Assembly: GCF_002005165.1 (NCBI RefSeq)
Contig: NZ_CP019699.1
Span: forward strand, 558,001 to 622,000
Reading direction: 5' to 3'
DNA length: 64,000 bases
Origin: Novibacillus thermophilus
Lineage (GTDB): Bacteria; Bacillota; Bacilli; Thermoactinomycetales; Novibacillaceae
The notes beneath the pieces were generated by a model. It saw only the letters and a program-made list of their open reading frames with translations, was not told where the DNA came from and ran no database searches. The position numbers and the translations under genes were made by a program. Below are positions 46,885 to 57,020 of this stretch, one piece after another (position 1 is the stretch's first letter; each line of letters begins with the position of its first letter).

Positions 46885-47050
46885 CCGTTTGGTTGGAAGG
46901 GTGTCTAGGGTTCCGCCGTAACAGGGTCTGGACCGAGTGACATCAGCACTTACGGCTCGTAAGTGTACACCGTGAGGATAAAAGCCTCTGCGGCAGGTTC
47001 TAACCTAATCGTGCCCACATGATTAGGAAATAACGCTGTAGGGGCTTTGA
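46885..47050 (+). promoter_or_regulatory. ykkC-class riboswitch, candidate ppGpp-sensing subtype
   Basis: Hallmark ykkC sequences occur in order: CTAGGGTTCCG (46905-46915), GGTCTGGACCGAGTG (46925-46939) and GGATAAAAGCC (46976-46986). The 3' aptamer segment AAAGCCTCTGC (46981-46991) can instead pair with GTAGGGGCTTT (47038-47048), followed by a weak T-rich tract; this competing stem looks like a terminator formed without ligand. ykkC RNAs sense guanidine (subtype 1) or, in subtype 2, ppGpp or PRPP; those before branched-chain amino acid genes belong to the ppGpp group, so that ligand is inferred from context. Confidence 0.8.
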
Positions 47051-47084
47051 TTATTCAACCCCATGATTCAGAAAATTCCAACCG

Positions 47085-47405
47085 CAGAAGAGGCTATGAA
47101 GAGGATAAGACATGAGGCGTCAGGTGTGACAGAGAGCTCTGGGTTGCTGGAAACAGAGTCACCTGCTTCATGGTAGCTCGCCTCGGAGCTTTCCCCTGAA
47201 CCGCAGTGGGTGTGTGCGCTGCGCAGTAGGATTGGAACGGGTCGCTCCCGTTAAGAGCGAAAGTGTACGACGACGAAACACTTGCTGAGGTTGCGTTTTG
47301 CGAAAAACGCGACGAAGTTGGGTGGTACCGCGAAATCCTTCGCCCCAATCTGGCACGTAAAGAGGTGTTAGCTTTATGTGCTGGAAGGAGAAGGATTTTT
47401 TATTT
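47085..47405 (+). promoter_or_regulatory. T-box leader (leucine) of ilvB operon
   Basis: T-box core GGGTGGTACCGCG at 47320-47332. Terminator AAATCCTTC (47333-47341) / GAAGGATTT (47390-47398) followed by a long T-rich tract. CTC at 47177-47179 (TAGCTCGCCTC) is the likely specifier, a leucine codon. Uncharged tRNA-Leu would permit readthrough into ilvB. It lies directly downstream of the ykkC riboswitch, forming a tandem leader of about 570 nt. Confidence 0.9.
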
Positions 47406-47426
47406 TTTAAAAAGGAGGAGACAGTC

Positions 47427-49168
47427 ATGTGTGCCCAGGCGCAAGCGGCGGGAAATGTGTTAGAACTGATCAAGGAAGATGAGGGAGAAGAATTAAGCGG
47501 CGCAGAGATTCTTTTGCGGTGTTTGATTCAAGAGGGCGTGGAGCGGATCTTCGGGTACCCGGGCGGGGCTGTGCTTCCGATATACGATTCGCTGTACTCC
47601 AGCGCTCTCCAACACATTTTGACTAGACACGAACAGGGGGCGATTCACGCGGCGGACGGGTATGCCCGGGCGACGGGCAAACCGGGCGTCGTCATCGCCA
47701 CCTCCGGCCCCGGCGCGACCAACTTGGTTACAGGCATTGCCACGGCGCATATGGACTCGGTTCCGCTCGTCTGCATTACGGGAAATGTGGCGACGTCCGC
47801 CATCGGGACAGATGCCTTCCAGGAGGCGGATATTACGGGTATTACGATGCCGATTACGAAACACAACTACTTGGTTCGCGATACGAAAGACATTCCGAGG
47901 ATCGTAAAGGAAGCTTTCCACATTGCGAGCAGCGGCCGTCCCGGACCCGTGCTGATTGATATTCCGAAGGACGTGGCCAACCGGAAAGTGCGATTTCAAT
48001 CGGTAGACCGTATTTCCCTTCCTGGCTACAACCCGACGTTAAAACCGCATCCCCTTCAAGTGGAACGCCTCGTCAAGGCAGTTGCTGAGGCGAAGCGGCC
48101 AGTCATACTGGCTGGCGGGGGGTTGTGAGCAGCGGAGCCGATCAAGAGTTGATCCAGTTCGCGGAACAGGCACGCATTCCCGTCACCACCACCTTGATGG
48201 GGATCGGCGGATTCCCTGGGAAACACCCGCTGTTTATGGGCATGCCCGGCATGCACGGAACGTATGCGGCGAACCAGGCGCTGCTCGAGTGCGACCTGCT
48301 CATCGGAATTGGGGCGAGATTCGACGACCGGGTCACGATGGGGCGTGTAGACAAATTCGCACGGAAAGCCAAGATCGTCCACATCGACGTCGACCCGGCC
48401 GAGATCGGCAAAACTGTCGAGACGTACATCCCCCTCGTCGGCGACGTCAAACTAGTGCTCGAAGCCGCAAACGCGAAAGTCTCGCCGTCTCAGTCAGAAG
48501 CGTGGTTGAAGCAAATCGACGAATGGAAGACCGCGCATCCGCTCTCGTACAAAAAACACAGCAACACCCTCATGCCACAGTGGGTAATAGAGCTGTTGTA
48601 TGAATCGACGGGCGGGGATGCGATTGTGACGACAGACGTCGGGCAGCACCAGATGTGGGTGGCCCAGTACTTTCACTTTAAACAGCCGCGCTCACTTATT
48701 TCGTCGGGCGGCCTCGGGACGATGGGCTTTGGCTTTCCTGCGGCCATCGGGGCGCAAGTGGCCCATCCGGAGCGGACGGTCATCTCCGTCAACGGCGACG
48801 GTGGCTTCCAGATGAACGCTCAGGAACTGGCTGTTGTCGCCATCCATAATATCCCGGTGAAAGTGGCCATTATTAACAACCAGTGTCTCGGCATGGTGCG
48901 CCAGTGGCAGGAGCTCTTCTACGAGAACCGCTACAGTCATATCGATCTCTCGGGGAGCCCGGACTTCGTCAAACTGGCCGAAGCCTACGGCGTTCTCGGA
49001 CTGAGAGCGACAAATGAGGAGGAAGCAAAAAAGGCGTGGCAGAAGGCCCTCGACCATCGCGGTCCGGCCGTCGTCGACTTCGTCGTCCGCGAAGAGGAGA
49101 ACGTCTATCCGATGGTGCCCTCCGGTCGCGGTTTGGACGAAATGATTCTAGGGGATGAAGGCAAATGA
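47427..49168 (+). pseudogene. ilvB: acetolactate synthase large subunit, frameshifted
   Basis: ThDP/FAD enzyme forming acetolactate or acetohydroxybutyrate. From ATG 47427 (AAAGGAGGAG upstream) the ThDP-binding [15 protein letters not shown] region reads to AVILAGGG-type sequence, then the frame ends at TGA 48126-48128. The G6 run at 48117-48122 lacks one G: the next frame continues SSGADQELIQFAEQ, the ThDP motif GDGGFQMNAQELAVV and QCLGMVRQWQELFYE. Restored length is 580 residues, normal for IlvB. Without it no active enzyme is made from this locus. Its end overlaps a duplicated copy of the ilvN start. Confidence 0.88.
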
Positions 49169-49202
49169 AGCACGTTAGGGGATGAAGGCAAATGAAGCAC
49201 GT
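49149..49202 (+). repeat. 27-bp exact tandem duplication across ilvB end / ilvN start
   Basis: A 27-bp unit beginning TAGGGGATGAAGGC is present twice, 49149-49175 and 49176-49202, with no mismatch. Each copy holds the ATG of ilvN; the first ATG (49165) reads MKHVRG and stops, the second (49192) opens ilvN. Confidence 0.95.
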
Positions 49203-49683
49203 TCTGTCTGTTCTCGTCAACAATGAACCAGGGGTGCTCGCCCGCGTCGCCGGTCTGTTCGGCAGACGCAATTTCAACATTGACAGCATTTGCGTAGGTG
49301 AAACTGAAATCCCGGGTCTTTCGCGCATGATTATCGTCACATCCGAAGACAACCGTACGATGGAGCAAGTGAAAAAGCAGTTGCACAAGCTCGTCGACGT
49401 GATTAAAGTGCAGGACTTAAGCGAGAATGCGATGGTGGCGCGGGAGTTGATGCTCGTCAAAGTCGGGGTCACGCCTGCGTCCCGCTCTGAAATTAACGGG
49501 ATTCTCGATCCGTTTCGCGCAGCTGTTGTCGATGTCAGTCCGGACTCCATCATCGTGCAGGCGACAGGAGACAGGGAAAAACTGGACGCACTGTTGGACC
49601 TGCTCCACCCTTACGGCATCAAGGAAATCAGCCGAACAGGGTTAACGGCGATGATGCGCGGCATGGTGAAGGTGCCGTCGTAA
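49192..49683 (+). CDS. ilvN: acetolactate synthase small (regulatory) subunit
   Basis: Regulatory partner of IlvB conferring valine feedback inhibition. 163 residues: N-terminal ACT domain (HVLSVLVNNEPGVLARVAGL, RRNFNIDSICVGETE) and C-terminal ALS small-subunit domain (about 75-160, ARELMLVKVGVTPASRSEI). The start at 49192 is the second copy of a 27-bp tandem duplication; before that event ilvB and ilvN would have overlapped by ATGA. Also called ilvH. Confidence 0.95.
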   Translation: MKHVLSVLVNNEPGVLARVAGLFGRRNFNIDSICVGETEIPGLSRMIIVTSEDNRTMEQVKKQLHKLVDVIKVQDLSENAMVARELMLVKVGVTPASRSEINGILDPFRAAVVDVSPDSIIVQATGDREKLDALLDLLHPYGIKEISRTGLTAMMRGMVKVPS

Positions 49684-49706
49684 GGGTACTGCCACATACG
49701 ACGTAA

Positions 49707-50744
<1,038 letters not shown>

Positions 50745-50772
50745 AACTCGATGATTGGAGGAGGTCCGGAAC

Positions 50773-52341
50773 ATGCGCAAAGTGGACATTTTCGATACGA
50801 CACTGCGCGACGGGGAACAGTCTCCCGGGGTGAATTTAAGTCAAGAGGAAAAGGTGGAGATCGCCCTCCAATTGGAGCGGTTAGGCGTCGACGTCATCGA
50901 AGCCGGGTTTGCGGCTGCTTCCCGCGGGGACTTTAACTCCGTCAAGAGAGTGGCGCAAACCGTCAAAAGACCGAAAGTGGTGAGCTTGTCCCGAACGGTT
51001 AAAAAAGATATCGATGCCGCGTGGGAAGCGCTGAAAGATGCCGAAAATCCCCGTTTGCACATCTTTATCGCGACCTCACCCATTCACCGTCAGTACAAGT
51101 TGCGCATGAGTAAAGAACAAGTGTTGGACAATGCGCGGGAAGCGTTGGCGTACGCCAAACAGTTTTTTTCCGAGATTGAGTTTTCGGCGGAAGACGCCGG
51201 AAGGACCGAGTTGGACTTTCTCGTTGAAGTCGCCGACATGGCGATTAAAAGTGGCGCCATTGTGTTGAACCTGCCCGACACCGTGGGGTATTTGAGTCCT
51301 GAGGAGTACGCCCACATCTTTAAGTACGTGTCGGAGAAAGTGCCGGATATTGACAAAATAACATTGAGCGCACACTGTCACGACGACTTAGGTATGGCGG
51401 TCGCCAACAGCCTAGCGGCAATAGAGGCCGGAGTCGGGCAAATTGAAGGAACAATTAACGGGATCGGCGAGCGGGCTGGAAATGCGGCCATTGAGGAAGT
51501 AGCGTTGGCTCTAAACACCCGTAAGGATTACTACTCTGCCATGACCGGACTGAACTTGAAGGAAATTGCGCGCACGAGCCGCCTCGTCAGCAAGCTGACT
51601 GGAATGTTCGTCCCCGGGAACAAGGCCGTCGTCGGAGCCAACGCATTTGCTCACGAGTCAGGGATTCACCAGGACGGTATGTTGAAGAACAGCACGACGT
51701 ACGAAATCATGCGTCCTGAGACGATTGGCCTGTCCCAGAGCAATCTCGTGCTGGGCAAACATTCCGGGCGCCACGCCTTTCGCGACAAATTGCGCAACAT
51801 GGGCTACCAGTTAAATGACGAGCAAGTCAACAAACTGTTTGAGCGGTTTAAAGATCTCGCAGACCGGAAGAAGACGATCAACGATGAAGACTTGATTGCC
51901 CTCGTGGAAGAGCGTTGGGGAGAACCGGAGGAAGTGTACAGCCTGGACTACTTTCATTTATCGTACGGCACGCAGTCCGTGCCGACGGCGACGTTGCGCT
52001 TAAACCACAAAGACGGCAAAAAGATCGAGGAAGCGGCTTGTGGCAACGGGTCTATCGACGCCATATACAAAGCGATTGACCGGGCGACGGGTGAACAAGT
52101 CGAGTTGGCCGATTACAAAATTAATTCGGTTACACACGGTAAAGACGCCCTTGGGGAGGTGTTTGTGCAACTGCGTCAAAATGAGCTGACGGTTCAAGGC
52201 CGGGGGGTCAGCACCGATATTTTGGAGGCGAGTGCACGGGCCTACATCGACGCCGTAAACCGGCTCATCGCCCGCCGTCGGGACCAAGAGACGCAGAAAG
52301 GAACCGCTTTGCCAGGGCAGGAAACAGCGACGATCAGTTGA
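50773..52341 (+). CDS. leuA: 2-isopropylmalate synthase
   Basis: First committed leucine step: acetyl-CoA + 2-oxoisovalerate. 522 residues: HMGL-type barrel with [19 protein letters not shown] and [18 protein letters not shown], then a C-terminal LeuA allosteric domain (about 395-505) for leucine inhibition. ATG 50773 ([16 protein letters not shown]) follows TTGGAGGAGG; the ORF opening at 50755 contains that site. Distinct from CimA at 22.4 kb, its paralogue. Confidence 0.97.
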   Translation: MRKVDIFDTTLRDGEQSPGVNLSQEEKVEIALQLERLGVDVIEAGFAAASRGDFNSVKRVAQTVKRPKVVSLSRTVKKDIDAAWEALKDAENPRLHIFIATSPIHRQYKLRMSKEQVLDNAREALAYAKQFFSEIEFSAEDAGRTELDFLVEVADMAIKSGAIVLNLPDTVGYLSPEEYAHIFKYVSEKVPDIDKITLSAHCHDDLGMAVANSLAAIEAGVGQIEGTINGIGERAGNAAIEEVALALNTRKDYYSAMTGLNLKEIARTSRLVSKLTGMFVPGNKAVVGANAFAHESGIHQDGMLKNSTTYEIMRPETIGLSQSNLVLGKHSGRHAFRDKLRNMGYQLNDEQVNKLFERFKDLADRKKTINDEDLIALVEERWGEPEEVYSLDYFHLSYGTQSVPTATLRLNHKDGKKIEEAACGNGSIDAIYKAIDRATGEQVELADYKINSVTHGKDALGEVFVQLRQNELTVQGRGVSTDILEASARAYIDAVNRLIARRRDQETQKGTALPGQETATIS

Positions 52342-52451
52342 GAAAACCTCTCAACAGTTTCGGTAGACAAAACAGTTTTAGCTTACGTTTCGGCAGACGG
52401 ATGTCATTTTAGCGAAGAAGCTCATTCATGAGTGTTAGGAGGACCGGAATT

Positions 52452-53531
52452 TTGGCAAAAGAGAAACAGATAGCAGTTTTGCCGGGAGATGGAATCGGCC
52501 CGGAAATCGTCGACGAAGCGGTGAAAGTGCTGAAGCGCGTGGCACGAATGTTCGGCTACTCGTTCACGTTTCAGTACGGCTTGATCGGCGGAGCCGCCCT
52601 CGACGAAACAGGACAGCCGCTCCCTGAGGAGACATTGCACATGAGCCAAAAGGCAGACGCCGTATTGCTCGGTGCCGTCGGCGGTCCGAAGTGGGACGAC
52701 AACCCGGGTGATTTGAGGCCGGAAAAAGCGCTGCTCGGCATTCGCAAGGCGTTGCAACTGTACGCCAATCTGCGGCCAGCGGCTCCCCATGAGCAGCTGA
52801 TTCACAATTCAACCTTAAAGGAAGAAACAGTGCGCGGGGTCGATCTCATCGTCGTCCGCGAGTTGACAGGGGGACTCTACTTCGGGGAGAAAAAACGGGA
52901 ACGGACGGAAGACGGGGAAGTGGCTGTCGACACGTTGGTCTATCACGAACACGAGATCGAGCGCATCGTGCGCAAGGCGTTTGAAATTGCTAGACTGCGA
53001 CGGAAACGCGTGACATCAGTAGACAAAGCGAACGTGTTGGAAAGTTCCCGACTGTGGCGGTCTGTCGTGGAGCGGGTCGCGCCGGACTATCCCGACGTCA
53101 CGTTGGAGCACATGCTGGTGGACAACTGCGCGATGCAGTTAGTGCGCCGTCCGGCGTCGTTTGACGTCATCGTCACTGAGAACATGTTCGGAGACATCTT
53201 GAGTGACGAAGCCGCTATTTTAACTGGTTCAATCGGCATGCTGCCGTCGGCGAGCCTCGGCGACGGCAACATCGGGCTGTACGAGCCGGTACACGGTTCG
53301 GCTCCTGACATCGCCGGTCAAGGGATCGCGAACCCCATTGCCACTGTTCTTTCCGTTGCGATGATGATGAAGTACTCCTTCGGCGATGAGGAAGCTGCTC
53401 GTGCCATTGAACAAGCGGTGCACAAAGTGCTCGACGCCGGTTACCGGACAGCCGATCTGGCCGGAGACGAGCACACCACTCTCACGACTGCAGAGTACGG
53501 CGATAAGATCGTCGACATGTTGGAGAAATAA
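52452..53531 (+). CDS. leuB: 3-isopropylmalate dehydrogenase
   Basis: Oxidative decarboxylation of 3-isopropylmalate, and of 3-methylmalate in the citramalate route. 359 residues: [43 protein letters not shown] and [21 protein letters not shown]. The ORF is open from ATG 52428, but AGGAGG at 52437-52442 lies in that extension and TTG 52452 ([16 protein letters not shown]) is nine bases downstream, so TTG is preferred. Last gene of the operon; leuC and leuD, which often follow, are absent. Confidence 0.95.
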   Translation: MAKEKQIAVLPGDGIGPEIVDEAVKVLKRVARMFGYSFTFQYGLIGGAALDETGQPLPEETLHMSQKADAVLLGAVGGPKWDDNPGDLRPEKALLGIRKALQLYANLRPAAPHEQLIHNSTLKEETVRGVDLIVVRELTGGLYFGEKKRERTEDGEVAVDTLVYHEHEIERIVRKAFEIARLRRKRVTSVDKANVLESSRLWRSVVERVAPDYPDVTLEHMLVDNCAMQLVRRPASFDVIVTENMFGDILSDEAAILTGSIGMLPSASLGDGNIGLYEPVHGSAPDIAGQGIANPIATVLSVAMMMKYSFGDEEAARAIEQAVHKVLDAGYRTADLAGDEHTTLTTAEYGDKIVDMLEK

Positions 53532-53534
53532 CCG

Positions 53535-53580
53535 AAAGGGGCTCTCACAAGCTGCAGGTCTAAGCTGTGAGAGCCCTTTT
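53535..53580 (+). terminator. terminator after leuB
   Basis: AAAGGGGCTCTCACA pairs with TGTGAGAGCCCTTTT with one bulged G, in 53535-53580; ends the ilvB-leuB operon, and abuts the convergent trmB. Confidence 0.88.
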
Positions 53581-53588
53581 GCGTTCGT

Positions 53589-54230
53589 TTAAGTGCGCAA
53601 GCGCGCTTCAAACCGGTAGATGGGCTGGCCTTTTTTTGAAAACTTTTCTTCATACTCTGTCATAATGTTGTCTTCTCGCCATTCGCTTTCGTGTAAGTTC
53701 AGTGTAATGGCGCGGAGGCGGTAATCTCTGTCTGCCACTTGGTTCAGGGAATACTCAAAAAAGCCGGCGTTGTCCGTCTTTAGAAAGATTTCTCCGCCGG
53801 GAACGAGCAGCTGTTCGTAAATGGATAAAAAAGAGGGGTGGGTGAGCCGCCGCTTGGCGTGTCGACGTTTCGGCCACGGATCGGAAAAATTTAAATAAAT
53901 GCGTTCCCACTTTCCCTTGTGGGCAAGAGATGGAAGGTCCTGCACGTCCATCCATAAAAACGCGACATTGCGGAGATTGAGATCAACGGCTTTTTTTACG
54001 CACTGCCACAACACTTCCGGTACACGTTCTACACCGACGTAGTTCACATCGGGGTTGCGTTGGGCCAAGGTCGTGATAAACCGTCCCTTTCCCGTGCCGA
54101 GTTCGGCGTGAACCGGGTGGTCATTCGTGAAAAAGTGTGACCAAGTCTGCTGTAATCGGTTGGGGTCGATAACGTACTGCGTTTGTGCCAGCAGCTTTTC
54201 CTCAACGCCCGGCTTGCGGCGTATGCGCAT
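53589..54230 (-). CDS. trmB: tRNA (guanine-N7-)-methyltransferase
   Basis: Forms m7G46 in the variable loop of tRNAs using SAM. 213 residues: SAM motif ELGTGKGRFITTLAQRNP, YVGVERVPEVL, and the diagnostic LNFSDPWPKRRHAKRRL. ATG 54230 (MRIRRKPGVEEKL) has GAGGTG six bases upstream; GTG 54239 overlaps that site. Confidence 0.95.
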   Translation of the reverse strand: MRIRRKPGVEEKLLAQTQYVIDPNRLQQTWSHFFTNDHPVHAELGTGKGRFITTLAQRNPDVNYVGVERVPEVLWQCVKKAVDLNLRNVAFLWMDVQDLPSLAHKGKWERIYLNFSDPWPKRRHAKRRLTHPSFLSIYEQLLVPGGEIFLKTDNAGFFEYSLNQVADRDYRLRAITLNLHESEWREDNIMTEYEEKFSKKGQPIYRFEARLRT

Positions 54231-54356
54231 GTTAGACACCTCGTTTCAGCCTTTTATTATAGCAATTTTTAGGCTTGCACAACAGGCATTCGTCCACGCT
54301 ATTTTCCGCCACTCTCCATACGTTAAAGAGAGAAGAGGTGGGAAGGAGGAAGGACG

Positions 54357-54506
54357 TTGAGTGCGAACACCAGCTTCTTCGCTGGCGGGTATTCGTGGAT
54401 CTGGATTTTGATTATTTTGTTTTTCTTTTTCCTCGTGTTCTGGTGGGGATTCGGAGGTTTTGGCGGCTACGGGTACGGCTACGGTTACGACGGTCCATAC
54501 TATTAA
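54357..54506 (+). CDS. 49-residue hydrophobic Gly/Tyr-rich protein (YjcZ-like)
   Basis: A small ORF with TTG 54357 eight bases after GGAAGGAGG. It has a short polar N-terminus (SANTSFFAGGYS), one membrane span (WIWILIILFFFFLVFWW) and a Gly/Tyr tail (GFGGFGGYGYGYGYDGPYY). The layout resembles YjcZ-type sporulation proteins, but similarity is by composition only. It ends shortly before a terminator, so it is a separate transcription unit. Confidence 0.65.
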   Translation: MSANTSFFAGGYSWIWILIILFFFFLVFWWGFGGFGGYGYGYGYDGPYY

Positions 54507-54526
54507 ATCGCACACCGCAAAGGTGG

Positions 54527-54569
54527 AAAGAGCTTCCTGTTCCCGACAAAGGCAGGTCGCTCTTTTTGA
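54527..54569 (+). terminator. terminator after 49-residue gene
   Basis: AAAGAGC (54527-54533) / GCTCTTT (54559-54565), extended by CCTG/CAGG inside, then TTG. Confidence 0.75.
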
Positions 54570-54597
54570 GTCTTGTCGATATGAGAGGTGAAATGGG

Positions 54598-55008
54598 ATG
54601 TCGAAACTGTTTCCCTGGTTGGACCACACACGGCACCACGCCGAAATGTGGGAAGATATGTTTCCCCCGTTTGGTCAGTTGTCCGACTTTGCGTGGATGA
54701 GACATGAACAGTACGAAACGGAAGACGAGTGGGTGTTTGTCATCGAAATCCCCGGACTGTCGCCGGATCATCAACTGGACATTCGGGCGATAAACGGCGA
54801 ACTGTGCATAACTGGAAGAAGCAAGGAAAAAAGTGAGGCAGATTTAAATCAGGGGTACTGTGAATCGAACATGTCGTTTCGCTATGTGACGACGCTCCCC
54901 AAAGGGTTGCAGAGCGAGCGGATGGAAACGGAGTTGAACGGTTGCGTCTTAAGGGTTCGCATCCCGAAGCCAGAACCCTTCCTCCCCCCGGGAGTGCGAC
55001 GGCAATGA
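54598..55008 (+). CDS. Hsp20/alpha-crystallin family small heat shock protein
   Basis: ATP-independent holdase. 136 residues with the alpha-crystallin domain (about 40-120, YETEDEWVFVIEIPGLS, INGELCITGRSKEK, SFRYVTTLPKGL, LNGCVLRVRIPKPE). The canonical C-terminal I-x-I/V motif may be the VRIPK stretch; the tail is short. Spore-forming Bacillales have several such proteins, including CotM-like coat members; a spore role cannot be excluded. ATG 54598 follows GAGAGGTG. Confidence 0.85.
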   Translation: MSKLFPWLDHTRHHAEMWEDMFPPFGQLSDFAWMRHEQYETEDEWVFVIEIPGLSPDHQLDIRAINGELCITGRSKEKSEADLNQGYCESNMSFRYVTTLPKGLQSERMETELNGCVLRVRIPKPEPFLPPGVRRQ

Positions 55009-55052
55009 AAGATGCGGGGAAGAGGTCAAAACTTCCCCCACATCTTGTTGCC

Positions 55053-55289
55053 TTAAATCGGTTTTTCTGCGTGATCCGGCAAATGGGCGTGCAAGGTGTC
55101 AATCAGTTGGCGACGCAAGTCGCTACTGATGTTTTCCCAAATTAATTCAAACACGACACCCAGGCCGGGCAGAAGTTTTTCCTCTTTTTGTTCGATGGAA
55201 TCGGTGACCATGTCGCGCAATTCCTCCTGCGTCATATCGTGAATGTTGTGAATGACGGCTTTGCGAATACTGATGTTGTCAAGTCCCAT
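55053..55289 (-). CDS. sspI: small acid-soluble spore protein SspI
   Basis: Minor forespore-specific SASP. 78 residues, with the SspI core IRKAVIHNIHDMTQEELRD and EEKLLPGLGVVFELIWENIS. Slightly longer at the C-terminus than the B. subtilis protein. ATG 55289 follows CAGGAGGG. Its position near a SpoU-type methyltransferase and pheST matches B. subtilis sspI-ysgA-pheS. Confidence 0.92.
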   Translation of the reverse strand: MGLDNISIRKAVIHNIHDMTQEELRDMVTDSIEQKEEKLLPGLGVVFELIWENISSDLRRQLIDTLHAHLPDHAEKPI

Positions 55290-55358
55290 CTAGGCAAACC
55301 CTCCTGCGTTAGTGTCCACCCCAGCAAACATACCTTGTTCCATAGTATGGCGAAGTCC

Positions 55359-55389
55359 TTGTGAAAATATAATTGCCGTCTGCTATAAT
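55359..55389 (+). promoter_or_regulatory. likely promoter of ktr gene
   Basis: TTGTGA (55359-55364) and TATAAT (55384-55389) with a 19-bp spacer, 42 bp before the start codon; divergent from sspI. Confidence 0.5.
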
Positions 55390-55430
55390 AGTGGAGCAAT
55401 AGCCGGGATATGTGAAAGGGGAAGCCCTGG

Positions 55431-56084
55431 ATGAAAAAGCAGTTTGCCGTGATCGGTTTGGGCCGCTTTGGCGGCAGCGTGGCGAGGGCGCTGTGCGAGA
55501 TGGGTTACGAAGTCCTCGTCGTTGACAAGAATGAGCAGAGAATTCAAGATTTTTCCAACATCGCAACCCACGCCGTTGTGGCGGATACCACCGATGAAGA
55601 GGCGTTAAATGCCCTCGGAATACGCAACTTCGACATTGTCGTCGTCGCCATCGGAGAGGATATACAGTCGAGCATCCTCACCACCCTCATCTTGAAGGAG
55701 TTGGATGTCCAAACAGTCGTCGTCAAGGCGCGAAACGCATTGCACGGAAAGGTGCTGTACAAAATCGGCGCGGACAAAGTGGTCTACCCTGAGCGGGATA
55801 TGGGGATCCGCGTCGTCCACAGTTTGATCTCCCCAAATATTCTCGACATTATTGAACTGGCGGATGACTACAGCATCGTCGAAATACACGCAGGAGAATT
55901 TTTCAGCGGCAAAACGTTGAAGGACCTGGATATTCGAGCCAAATTCGGTTGCAACGTGATGGCGATTAAGAGCGGCGACCGCATCAATATTGCCCCGTTG
56001 GCGAGTGACCGCATCAACGAGGGAGATATTCTCGTCGTCATTGGCCACAACGATGACTTGCAGCGCCTCGAGGAGAAGGCGTAG
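55431..56084 (+). CDS. KtrA/KtrC-type potassium uptake regulatory protein (RCK)
   Basis: Cytosolic gating ring of a Ktr K+ channel/transporter. 217 residues: RCK_N Rossmann domain (1-125, FAVIGLGRFGGSVARAL, VADTTDEEALNALGIRNFD) and RCK_C (about 135-217, PNILDIIELADDYSIVEI). ATG/nucleotide and c-di-AMP binding are expected from the family. No KtrB/D membrane partner is adjacent. The stop is five bases before the next start, so it is co-transcribed with the methyltransferase. KtrA versus KtrC not resolved. Confidence 0.9.
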   Translation: MKKQFAVIGLGRFGGSVARALCEMGYEVLVVDKNEQRIQDFSNIATHAVVADTTDEEALNALGIRNFDIVVVAIGEDIQSSILTTLILKELDVQTVVVKARNALHGKVLYKIGADKVVYPERDMGIRVVHSLISPNILDIIELADDYSIVEIHAGEFFSGKTLKDLDIRAKFGCNVMAIKSGDRINIAPLASDRINEGDILVVIGHNDDLQRLEEKA

Positions 56085-56089
56085 TCGTG

Positions 56090-56893
56090 ATGAATACTGT
56101 TGACATTTCGTCTCCGCACAACCGTACCTTAAAGCAGTGGAGGAAACTGCAACATAGCCGAAAGGAACGGTACCGCCGCCGCCAGCTACTCATCGAGGGC
56201 GAAAAGCTGTTCACTGAGGCTCGAAAAGCGGGTTGTCAGTTTCATGCAGTGCTGTGTGCCGAAACGCGTTCCCTGTCGGACGAGTGGTGGGATTGGGTAC
56301 GGCGGGAGGGAATTCCCGTATACGTGCTGTCTCCGCCTTTGTTCCGCGACTTAATGGAGACCGACACGCCGCAAGGGACAGGGGCTGTCGTCGACATGCC
56401 CCAAGCTGCGTCTTTTGATCTACATAAGCAAAATTCCCTCGTTCTGTTGCTCGACCGCATTCAAGACCCGGGAAATCTGGGAACACTGCTACGAACGGCA
56501 GCAGCTGCAGGGGTGACGTTTGTCGGGCTGGGCAAAGGAACGGTCGACCCGTACAACCCGAAGGTCGTCCGCTCTGCAGCTGGAGCCATATTCCGCATTC
56601 CGTTTCAACAGGTCGATCTGGCGGAGTGGATCACGCGTTATCAGGCTGTGGGAGGCCAGGTCGTCGGAACGGCCGCAGATGCCGGCGAGCTGTACCACGC
56701 GGTTCGCTATCCTGAACGCGTCGCTTTGTTACTGGGCAACGAAGGGAACGGTCTAGCATCAGAGCTGCGCCGCATGTCCGACCGCAATGTGCAGATCCCG
56801 TTGGCTGAAGGGGCCGAATCGCTCAACGTGTCGGTCGCCGGCGCAGTTCTACTGTATGAAATCGTCCGTCAACGCGGGGGTGTGAGTAAATAA
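56090..56893 (+). CDS. TrmH/SpoU family RNA methyltransferase (YsgA-like)
   Basis: SAM-dependent 2'-O-methyltransferase of rRNA or tRNA with a SPOUT trefoil knot. 267 residues: N-terminal substrate-binding domain (RKERYRRRQLLIEGEKLFTE) and C-terminal SpoU motifs LDRIQDPGNLGTLLRTAAAAG, LLGNEGNGL and IPLAEGAESLNVSVAGAVLLYE. ATG 56090 or GTG 56087. Same neighbourhood as ysgA before pheS in Bacillus, but here the ABC-F gene separates the two. Confidence 0.92.
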   Translation: MNTVDISSPHNRTLKQWRKLQHSRKERYRRRQLLIEGEKLFTEARKAGCQFHAVLCAETRSLSDEWWDWVRREGIPVYVLSPPLFRDLMETDTPQGTGAVVDMPQAASFDLHKQNSLVLLLDRIQDPGNLGTLLRTAAAAGVTFVGLGKGTVDPYNPKVVRSAAGAIFRIPFQQVDLAEWITRYQAVGGQVVGTAADAGELYHAVRYPERVALLLGNEGNGLASELRRMSDRNVQIPLAEGAESLNVSVAGAVLLYEIVRQRGGVSK

Positions 56894-56969
56894 AGGATGC
56901 AAGGACTGGAATACTGTCTGGCTGACTGGGGATGTCGTGATTTTGACAAATAGTTTTCAGTTGTTTAAG

Positions 56970-57020
56970 ATGACATCAAACGGATGGAAAAGGGTGAACG
57001 TTCGCAACATGAGGTTCTAA
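56970..57020 (+). CDS. 16-codon leader peptide of ABC-F gene
   Basis: ATG 56970 to TAA 57018-57020 encodes MTSNGWKRVNVRNMRF; in-frame GTG 56994 and ATG 57009 could also start shorter versions, and AAAAGGG at 56989 may serve them. The stop codon overlaps attenuator arm A, so a ribosome stalled at its end would block that arm. Arg-rich ends of this kind are typical of antibiotic-arrest leader peptides. Translation is inferred. Confidence 0.55.
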   Translation: MTSNGWKRVNVRNMRF

